Source of the DNA: JABDGZ01 sp964487685
GTDB taxonomy: Bacteria > Omnitrophota > Gorgyraeia > Zapsychrales > Fredricksoniimonadaceae
Direction of reading: 5' to 3'
Length of the DNA: 10,252 nt
Assembly (NCBI GenBank): GCA_964487685.1
Contig: CAZASA010000082.1
Coordinates: 1 to 10,252 of the forward strand
Shown here: piece after piece, positions 4,782 through 10,252 of the stretch
How positions within the stretch are numbered: position 1 is the stretch's first letter
How the letters are laid out: every line of letters starts with the position of its first letter
Notes under the pieces: generated by a model
The model's database searches: none
The model's input: only the letters and a program-made list of their open reading frames with translations
Told to the model about the DNA's origin: nothing
Translations under genes and position numbers: made by a program

Positions 4782-7700
4782 TCACTTCTCCTTGTCGGGA
4801 AGCCCAAGGAACATCGGAACTGTTATTGTCATTGGACGAATATCAATAATAATCGGCATCAACCCCGTGGCGGTTTGTAACTGTTGAAGAATGGCTGGAT
4901 CAAACTTAAACTGAACGCCACTGCCCGAATGCTGAACCTGAAGTCCCATTTTGTCACGGGTCAAATCAATACCGCCCGGTGCGCTATCTTGAGCTAGGTC
5001 TCCCAAGCGTTCTTTCAAAGAAGTAATAAAATCAAACAACCCTTCCTTGATTTCCTTCTCTGTATCCTCACCGCTTGAATTAATATCATGCTTTCCTGGA
5101 ACGATCAATGGCGCCTTCTTTTGCCACTTTGCGGAAGATGCATTGCGATCAGGGTTATCTTCAGCCGCTTGAATTATCAATGTTTCGCCCTTAAATTTCT
5201 TAAACTCTTCGAGCATCTTCTGGTGTTCCGGTATTTTACCCGTAATCGGATGAATTTCCGAAGGGCTTATTGTCGGACTTTTCGGTTCATATCCCGAGTT
5301 CCCGGCTATAGAAACAATCCCCTTAACTCCTTTCGCTTCAAGTTCATGCGCAATTATCGGAACTATCGTCCCACCCAAACTTTCACCCACAAGTACTATT
5401 TGCAAAGGCCCTCGGCCTAGCTCAGCAAATTTCTGAATCGTTGCGTCGACAACTCGCTTTAGATCAGCGATTTCATCATCAAAAGTCTTTTCTTCATCAC
5501 CGGTTTTTTTATTACCGAATGTATACCTGATCCAATCGAGCTTTCTAATTGCCGTTAATATCTCATTATCAGATGTGATTTTATTATTCTTAAGTTCTGC
5601 TAGGATTTCATCTATGGAAGGGGATTTCTTCCAATCGATCTCAAGTCTGTCCTTCTTAGAATTGTCCAAATAATTGTTGTCCTCAAACCATTGCAAGACC
5701 TTCTCGCCTTCAGGCCCAAAACTTTTCACAAAGCCTTCTTTTGTTACATGATCGGGCTTATCATGAATCCTTGATGATGTGTACCGTACAACGGACATAT
5801 CTAACGGCAATTCTTCCAGCCCTTGGCCGACTTTGTTGTTAATGTCTCCTCCCATGCCGTGTAAATACACAACAGCTACATTCGATGTCGGACTTAATCT
5901 CATCCGCACTTTCATATCCCCACGGGTTCCCGGGATCGTTTCATTCAAAACTATTGGTACGCGAACAACAACTATCCCAAGGCTAGGCTTATGGAAGCCC
6001 GTCGCAGGAAATCCTAAATTCTGAACATCAACAGAGAAGAACCCCGCATTTTTGAAAACCCCTTGCCACTCCTCAATCGATCTAAATTCATATGGTGTTG
6101 CCATCCCATCCCATTTATGTACAACGATGTTGCTATACCAATCATTGAAGGTAAAGAAATCTTTGGCAAAGCCAGGACCATACCTATGAACAAGGTTAAG
6201 AAAACCTTGCGTCAGTGCCTCATCGGTCACGCCTTGTAAGGGAAGGTGTTCAGAATAGGTATCTTCAATGACGATCACTTTCCCATCCGGCTTCAAAACC
6301 CTTCTAATTTCAGCCAAGAGACCCGGCAACAAATCACTATCAACATGATGAAGAACGGCATTTACTGTTATAACGTCTACAGAATGAGCCTTAATTTCTT
6401 CTGGAAGTTTCGTTGGCGCCGGTTGCTTAAGATAGCTCAAATTCGGGATGGCACGTGATTCATGATAATCCATAATGTCAACGCCAACAACCTTAACATG
6501 CCTCAACTGAGACGCCATTGTCGCACCAAAAACATTATTCCCAGCACCTAAATCAACTACCACGGCATCAGATTTCAAGCCTTCCAGATATTTTCGAATT
6601 TGTTCAAAAGCCGACTCATATTTAATAGTCTCTTGATATTTCGCATAAGCATTTCGCCACTGAGGATCGCTCCCAAAATTAGTAATTTTATAAACTTCTT
6701 CTCTGCCCTTGGCCAAATCATCTCCATTATCTACTAAGGTATTCACAATCTTACTCGCTAAAGAATCTGGTAAACCCCAATGAACATACCTTCGTGTCAA
6801 ATAATGAATAATAAACTGCCTAAGCTCAGGCTGTTTAATCAGGCCAGCTACGGGATTTGTGCCCATAGCCGAATCTGCAATAGGATAGAAATTCGCCCTC
6901 ACAATCATAGCCCGGTCAGAAACGCCCTGCGGTAATTGGCCACTATCACTTGTTTTTGAAATAGTAGCCCTTGTTCCGTAAAGACCCTCTCCTCCTGAGA
7001 AATACTTCCTCGGCACCGTCTGTTGCGCTACTGGGTCATAATCGTCTTTGATATAATTAAACGCACCTTTCTTAAACGCCTTGATATACTGCGCCCAGAT
7101 CTTATCCTTGGCATCTTTATCCTCAATATCGATACCCCCTGTTTTCTTTTGATCAACGTAGGCCTTGCCAAGCAGGGTCTCTCTAATCTTATCCTTAAAC
7201 CAAATCGCCAGAATAAGGGAATTATAGACCTGACGCAACTCTGCAAAGTTCTTGCCTTCGTTAACTTCTTTCTCAAGGATTGGAATTACTATCTTACGGA
7301 TAATCTCTGAGCCCAGCTTATTGGTTTCCTTAGCATTGCCCATAACCGCTTGGACTTTTGTTCCTTTTTCCAGCGCCAAATAATCCTGTTCCAGAAGGAC
7401 TTTAAGTCGGCTATTAACAACATAGGCTGAGTCCTTATTCTCATAAACAACAGCCTTTTGAGGGACAATCCAAACCTTGTTAAACGTGTTAATCGGAACA
7501 TCCGTTGTGCCATATCGCTTACGTGCTTCTGCGTAAACTTTATCCCAAAATTCCTTACCAATTTTCTCTTCAGGATAGATCACGGACGCTGTGATCTGCT
7601 TGAGAATGTAGTCCTGGCCCAAAAGGTCACGGCCCATTTCTGTCACACCAAAGCCATCCGGAATGATACGGTCTTTCTCATAAGGCGACAGGTTGACCCA

Positions 7701-8030
7701 TAGGTCTTTCTCTGGAACGGTAAGCGAAGCAAGGAAATATTTAATCAGGCGGGTTGACTCAGACTTTAACCGCTTAGTTGAATCGCTGGAATTACCTTTA
7801 TCGAGGATGAAATCAAGACGGAATGGATTGTCCGGGTAAACCTTAATGCCCTTTAGTATTGGAGGGTTAAACTCAGGGCTTAAATGAACCATCTCCCCTG
7901 GCGCAGGCAAAACATAACCCCGCTGTCCACCAAGAAATAGGGAATCTTCCTGGGCATAGACAGGGCATGCCCTCATCTGTCCTGTGACCAAAAAGCATAC
8001 AAGGATGAATATAGATGTAAATTCTTTCAC
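4782..8030 (-). CDS. Secreted multidomain protein: conserved N-module, methyltransferase, alpha/beta-hydrolase
   Basis: This 1082-residue protein starts at GTG 8030; an in-frame TAA lies five codons upstream and the next ATG (M19) would cut the signal peptide. A signal peptide (1-26, VYA|QEDS) is followed by a conserved-looking module (~40-375: 'LSPEFNPPILKGIKV', 'LWVNLSPYEKDRIIPDGFG', 'NTFNKVWIVP') that I recall, unsearched, from Omnitrophota proteins. A class I SAM methyltransferase spans ~455-690: motif I VDLGAGNN (492-499), VGVD (515-518), 'LKPDGKVIVIED' (579-590). An alpha/beta hydrolase spans ~715-1010: HGMGGD oxyanion-type loop (724-729), nucleophile GESLGG with S884, candidate acid D958 or D961, H981. 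A C-terminal module begins at GGID (1019). Regulation may have been changed by the insertion sequence. The methylated substrate is unknown; no SD is visible. Confidence 0.85.
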   Translation of the reverse strand: MKEFTSIFILVCFLVTGQMRACPVYAQEDSLFLGGQRGYVLPAPGEMVHLSPEFNPPILKGIKVYPDNPFRLDFILDKGNSSDSTKRLKSESTRLIKYFLASLTVPEKDLWVNLSPYEKDRIIPDGFGVTEMGRDLLGQDYILKQITASVIYPEEKIGKEFWDKVYAEARKRYGTTDVPINTFNKVWIVPQKAVVYENKDSAYVVNSRLKVLLEQDYLALEKGTKVQAVMGNAKETNKLGSEIIRKIVIPILEKEVNEGKNFAELRQVYNSLILAIWFKDKIRETLLGKAYVDQKKTGGIDIEDKDAKDKIWAQYIKAFKKGAFNYIKDDYDPVAQQTVPRKYFSGGEGLYGTRATISKTSDSGQLPQGVSDRAMIVRANFYPIADSAMGTNPVAGLIKQPELRQFIIHYLTRRYVHWGLPDSLASKIVNTLVDNGDDLAKGREEVYKITNFGSDPQWRNAYAKYQETIKYESAFEQIRKYLEGLKSDAVVVDLGAGNNVFGATMASQLRHVKVVGVDIMDYHESRAIPNLSYLKQPAPTKLPEEIKAHSVDVITVNAVLHHVDSDLLPGLLAEIRRVLKPDGKVIVIEDTYSEHLPLQGVTDEALTQGFLNLVHRYGPGFAKDFFTFNDWYSNIVVHKWDGMATPYEFRSIEEWQGVFKNAGFFSVDVQNLGFPATGFHKPSLGIVVVRVPIVLNETIPGTRGDMKVRMRLSPTSNVAVVYLHGMGGDINNKVGQGLEELPLDMSVVRYTSSRIHDKPDHVTKEGFVKSFGPEGEKVLQWFEDNNYLDNSKKDRLEIDWKKSPSIDEILAELKNNKITSDNEILTAIRKLDWIRYTFGNKKTGDEEKTFDDEIADLKRVVDATIQKFAELGRGPLQIVLVGESLGGTIVPIIAHELEAKGVKGIVSIAGNSGYEPKSPTISPSEIHPITGKIPEHQKMLEEFKKFKGETLIIQAAEDNPDRNASSAKWQKKAPLIVPGKHDINSSGEDTEKEIKEGLFDFITSLKERLGDLAQDSAPGGIDLTRDKMGLQVQHSGSGVQFKFDPAILQQLQTATGLMPIIIDIRPMTITVPMFLGLPDKEK

Positions 8031-8059
8031 TATAAAGTAAGTTTAGCATGTGTATCTAT

Positions 8060-8089
8060 ATTATGCCAATCAGCGTTGTCTCATGTCAT
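8060..8089 (-). promoter_or_regulatory. Candidate hybrid promoter made by the insertion-sequence end
   Basis: On the minus strand ATGACA (8084-8089, inside the inferred insertion sequence) is followed by an 18-nt spacer, essentially the target duplication, and CATAAT (8060-8065, resident DNA). Both hexamers match the sigma-70 consensus at 5 of 6 positions. It would start transcription ~23 nt before the GTG of the large gene. Confidence 0.45.
8067..8083 (+). repeat. 17-bp direct repeat, left (likely target-site duplication)
   Basis: CAATCAGCGTTGTCTCA is identical to 9492-9508, and the match stops exactly at both edges. The two copies bracket the transposase and its end repeats. Long duplications (15-30 bp) are known for IS1202-type elements, which fits the transposase type. 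Confidence 0.88.
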
Positions 8090-8095
8090 CTGCAA

Positions 8096-8114
8096 TTCAA
8101 AAGTAGACACTTTT
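8096..8114 (+). repeat. Left 19-bp inverted repeat of the insertion sequence
   Basis: TTCAAAAGTAGACACTTTT is the perfect inverse of 9463-9481. Its first 15 bases recur at 8129-8143, so the left end has two transposase-site-like copies 33 bp apart. Confidence 0.9.
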
Positions 8115-8128
8115 TAACGAATTTTCAG

Positions 8129-8143
8129 TTCAAAAGTAGACAC
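8129..8143 (+). repeat. Left inner copy of the end repeat
   Basis: TTCAAAAGTAGACAC is identical to the first 15 bases of the left outer repeat and is preceded by TTTTCAG, as the right inner copy is. It is likely a second transposase-binding site. Confidence 0.8.
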
Positions 8144-8195
8144 CTCATTTAGGTCCCAAATAAGCCATACTTGGAATAAACGAAAGGATTCCAAT

Positions 8196-9458
8196 ATGGC
8201 CAGCCAAATCCACACAAAATTTACAACCGAACAAGTTAAAGAGCTTTTAGAAAAGTACGTTAAGAACGAAGTTGAACGCAAGTACCTTCAAGAAATCCTT
8301 GGCATTAAAAAGGCCATGTTTTTTAGGGTTCTTAAAGCCTATCGTGATGATCCTAAAGAATTCTCCGTCGATTATAAGCGTTCAAGCGAAGCCAAACGCA
8401 TAGCTCCGGAAATTCAAGAAAATATCATCAAAGAGCTTGCTATTGATAAAAAAGCTATCCAAAACAAGGACATTCCGCTTTACAAATACAACTATAGCTA
8501 CATTCAAAAGCGCTTAGAAACCAAATATAAGCAATCAGCCGCCTTAAACACAATTATTCAATACGCCAAAACCAACGATTTTTACCTGCCTAAGCGCAAA
8601 ACCCCCAAGGCTCATGACCGGGAAGTTTTAACCAGCCATGCGGGCGAATTGATCCAACATGACGCCTCTTATCATATGTGGGCACCTGATTCTGGCGTTA
8701 AATGGTGTCTTATTACATCCCTGGATGACTACAGCCGTTTTATGCTTTATGCCAAATTAATTGAGCGTGAATCAAGCATTGCCCACATCCAAGCTTTACA
8801 ATCGGTTGTGACTAAATACGGAACCCCGTTAGCTTACTACACAGATTGCCATTCCATATTCCGTTATGTCAAAGGACGCGATCAAAGGCATTTAAGTTTT
8901 ACAAAATTTACCGACGACGTCGATCCCCAATGGCGCCAAGTCGTCAAAGAATGTGGTATTAAACCAATCCCTGCCTTGTCTCCCCAGGCTAAGGGAAAAA
9001 TCGAAAGACCTTATGGTTGGCTTCAAGATCATCTTGTCCGCACTTGCATCCGTGAAAATGTCAAAGATATTGCCCATGCCAACCGCATCTTAAACTGGGA
9101 ACGCGAAAGATATAACTACCGCCAAGTTCACACAACCACCCGTGAAATCCCAAACAAGAGATTTAATTCCGCTTTAGAAGCAAAAAAATCTTTATTCCGT
9201 ACTTGGACCATCCCTAGGCCTTTTTTGAGCTTTAAAGACATCTTTGCCATACGCATTGAACGCTACATTGACGGTTATTCCTCTGTAACCATTAAAAACA
9301 TAACCATCAAGTTATCTAATGTAGAACCACGCTATCCCGTCGATATTCGAGCCTATCCTTTAGACAATGATCTTTATGAACTACGCTTTTGGCACAATGC
9401 CAAGCTCGTTAAGGTCGAACGCCTTAAAATTCTCGACTTTTGGCCTGTCTACTTTTAA
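8196..9458 (+). CDS. DDE transposase (ISNCY/IS1202-like, rve domain)
   Basis: The 420-residue protein opens with an N-terminal helix-turn-helix region (~10-60) and a second one (~60-130). An integrase-core (rve) domain covers ~145-310, with D156 in 'LIQHDASYH', D217 in 'YYTDCHSIF' and E270 in 'SPQAKGKIERPY'. The D217-E270 distance of 53 is longer than the IS3-type 35. The 'GELIQHDASYH', 'TSLDDYSR', 'VDPQW' and 'LSPQAKGKIERPY.WLQD' blocks are those I associate with ISNCY-family transposases. A C-terminal beta-rich part (~345-420) remains after the catalytic core. AAAGGA lies 7 nt before the ATG at 8196. The last codons and stop lie inside the right inner end repeat, so the gene fills the element tightly. 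No accessory gene is present. Confidence 0.92.
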   Translation: MASQIHTKFTTEQVKELLEKYVKNEVERKYLQEILGIKKAMFFRVLKAYRDDPKEFSVDYKRSSEAKRIAPEIQENIIKELAIDKKAIQNKDIPLYKYNYSYIQKRLETKYKQSAALNTIIQYAKTNDFYLPKRKTPKAHDREVLTSHAGELIQHDASYHMWAPDSGVKWCLITSLDDYSRFMLYAKLIERESSIAHIQALQSVVTKYGTPLAYYTDCHSIFRYVKGRDQRHLSFTKFTDDVDPQWRQVVKECGIKPIPALSPQAKGKIERPYGWLQDHLVRTCIRENVKDIAHANRILNWERERYNYRQVHTTTREIPNKRFNSALEAKKSLFRTWTIPRPFLSFKDIFAIRIERYIDGYSSVTIKNITIKLSNVEPRYPVDIRAYPLDNDLYELRFWHNAKLVKVERLKILDFWPVYF

Positions 9459-9459
9459 A
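9445..9459 (-). repeat. Right inner copy of the end repeat
   Basis: On the minus strand this reads TTTAAAAGTAGACAG, 13 of 15 identical to the outer copy, and it lies 22 bp inside it. It includes the transposase stop codon, so it both encodes the last residues (VYF) and probably binds the protein. Confidence 0.72.
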
Positions 9460-9462
9460 CTG

Positions 9463-9481
9463 AAAAGTGTCTACTTTTGAA
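9463..9481 (-). repeat. Right 19-bp inverted repeat of the insertion sequence
   Basis: On the minus strand this reads TTCAAAAGTAGACACTTTT, identical to 8096-8114. Ten more bases (9482-9491) separate it from the right direct repeat. Confidence 0.9.
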
Positions 9482-9491
9482 AAGTTGATAA

Positions 9492-9508
9492 CAATCAGCG
9501 TTGTCTCA
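9492..9508 (+). repeat. 17-bp direct repeat, right (likely target-site duplication)
   Basis: This is CAATCAGCGTTGTCTCA, identical to 8067-8083. Joining the flanks at one copy restores a ~116-bp intergenic region between the large gene and the MerR-like gene. Confidence 0.88.
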
Positions 9509-9520
9509 CCGCAAAATTGC

Positions 9521-9548
9521 TTGACAAGACATTACCGTATGGTAATAT
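9521..9548 (+). promoter_or_regulatory. Promoter with MerR-style dyad in the spacer
   Basis: A perfect TTGACA (9521-9526) and a weaker TAATAT (9543-9548) are 16 bp apart. The dyad ATTACC-gtat-GGTAAT (9531-9546, perfect 6-bp arms) lies between and overlaps the -10. MerR-family activators bind such spacer dyads. It lies just upstream of the MerR-like gene at 9572, so autoregulation is likely. Confidence 0.72.
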
Positions 9549-9571
9549 TTTAGCCAAACGGAGGCATCACT

Positions 9572-10252
9572 ATGACAACTGAAATTAAACATAAAGAAGG
9601 TCCGGCATTCTCTGAGGACTTCATTGACATTTACAGGAAGGTTCTCAACAAGCCCTTCTTCTCTGCCGGAACTGTTGCCGGTGTGATTGAAGGCGTAAGC
9701 TCAAAGAATCTCTGCACATGGGCCAAGAAAGACTTACATATCGGTTCCCGCGACCCAAAGCAGGGCGGCTGGTTGCGACTATCCATGAATGATCTTGTCC
9801 AGCTCGAAATTTTAACCGACCTAAGACAGCGTGGCACTTCATTAGATAATATCCAATCAACCCTGAACAATCTCTCTGATTCACGCGTCACAGTACCTGT
9901 CAAAAAGAAATCCGGCGCTAAAACCAAGATGACAATGCAAGAAATTGAGTATGGCATAATGTCTACCCTTAGAGGAAACCGGGTTACGCTCGTTATTGAA
10001 GGCGAAAATTGCTCCCACACTGCATTGCTAGCAGACAAGGAATTTATTGAGAACTATACTAACGCCCTAAATAAAATGACGCCTGTTTTGAGCATGCCCT
10101 TTATCAAATACGTACGGAATATCGTAGATAAATCGAAAGACAGCTCACTCTATGATACCAAAGACTCCCCTGCCAAAGTTATATCTGACAATAGAATCTC
10201 TGAGCAGGAGCAAAAAGTACTAGAAATCCTCCGGAACAAAAACTATGAGGAA
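9572..10252 (+). CDS. MerR-like regulator, 3' end outside the window
   Basis: The frame stays open from the ATG at 9572 to the window edge (227 residues seen). SD GGAGG (9560-9564) is 7 nt upstream. Residues ~30-100 have the MerR winged-helix plan: 'FSAGTVAGVIEGVSSKNLCTWAKKD' (HTH), a wing ending 'GGWLRLSMNDLVQLEIL' and 'LRQRGTSLDNIQSTLNNL', matching the usual 'Y...DL..L..I..LR..G.SL..I...L'. Residues ~120-170 form an alpha/beta-looking segment with no recognised ligand site; only one Cys (C147) is in the effector part, so a CueR/MerR metal site is not visible. The visible end 'ISEQEQKVLEILRNKNYEE' faintly resembles DUF2292-type tails. The effector is unknown. Before the insertion it was the divergent neighbour of the large secreted protein. 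Confidence 0.75.
   Translation, partial: MTTEIKHKEGPAFSEDFIDIYRKVLNKPFFSAGTVAGVIEGVSSKNLCTWAKKDLHIGSRDPKQGGWLRLSMNDLVQLEILTDLRQRGTSLDNIQSTLNNLSDSRVTVPVKKKSGAKTKMTMQEIEYGIMSTLRGNRVTLVIEGENCSHTALLADKEFIENYTNALNKMTPVLSMPFIKYVRNIVDKSKDSSLYDTKDSPAKVISDNRISEQEQKVLEILRNKNYEE

Larger units (their letters stand above)
8084..9491 (+). mobile_element. ISNCY/IS1202-like insertion sequence, apparently complete
   Basis: The element is about 1.41 kb between the two 17-bp direct repeats, with one transposase gene and end repeats. Perfect 19-bp inverted repeats TTCAAAAGTAGACACTTTT lie at 8096-8114 and 9463-9481 (inverted). Both are set in from the inferred edges by 12 and 10 bp, and those outer bases are only weakly similar. 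The exact termini therefore depend on accepting the 17-bp repeat as the target duplication. The open frame, intact DDE residues and matching duplication suggest a recent insertion. Confidence 0.82.

Noticed and set aside
5088..7703. Several 70-110-codon reading frames on either strand within the large gene (e.g. 5088-5420 +, 7023-7310 +, 7289-7561 -)
   Set aside because: They overlap the well-supported 1082-residue frame with recognisable domains and have no motif of their own.
9631..10038. 135-codon frame on the minus strand at the right edge
   Set aside because: Antisense to the MerR-like gene, which has a promoter, SD and recognisable HTH; the antisense product resembles nothing and is Cys/Ser/Arg-rich as shadow frames tend to be.

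Overview
The window is a scaffold piece with one 100-N gap, moderate GC and many short hypothetical-type genes. It looks like a metagenome-assembled bacterium. The large secreted protein at 4782-8030 has an N-terminal module and a C-terminal 'GGID...' module that I remember, without a search, from Candidatus Omnitrophota (OP3). That lineage is therefore my best guess, at moderate confidence. Gene starts vary: some have good Shine-Dalgarno (SD) sites, while others (ATPase, XRE regulator, large GTG gene) have none.

Region 1 (1-2445) holds an envelope-stress cluster. The 3' end of a DedA-family membrane protein runs rightward and converges, with 2 bp between stop codons, on a leftward gene series: small XRE regulator, two-helix K+-channel-like membrane protein, ECF sigma factor, zinc-finger anti-sigma factor, and a Spy/CpxP-like periplasmic protein with a His-rich tail. 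A textbook sigma-E-type promoter (GAAACTT-N16-GTCTAA) sits exactly between the channel gene and the sigma gene, so the last three genes probably form an autoregulated stress regulon. An array of ATATCAT half-sites lies in front of the XRE gene.

Region 2 (2446-4780) is accessory DNA. It contains a DUF4143-type AAA ATPase with its own terminator and a promoter so close to the ATG that the mRNA should be leaderless, a 52-bp repeat on both sides of the assembly gap, a perfect 20-bp-arm palindrome, and a ParE/RelE-type toxin-antitoxin pair.

Region 3 (4782-8083) is one 1082-residue protein: signal peptide, conserved Omnitrophota-like N-terminal module, SAM-dependent methyltransferase domain, alpha/beta-hydrolase domain with a full candidate Ser-Asp-His triad, and a short C-terminal module. 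This is the most unusual object here, because an exported protein with a SAM-dependent domain is paradoxical.

Region 4 (8084-9508) is an insertion sequence of the ISNCY/IS1202-like type, with a 420-aa DDE transposase, duplicated 15-bp end repeats and a 17-bp direct repeat that looks like a long target-site duplication. It landed in the roughly 116-bp intergenic region between the large gene and a divergent MerR-like regulator, and its left end may supply a new -35 for the large gene.

Region 5 (9509-10252) is a MerR-like regulator running off the window, with a strong promoter whose -35/-10 spacer holds a perfect dyad, the usual MerR operator geometry.
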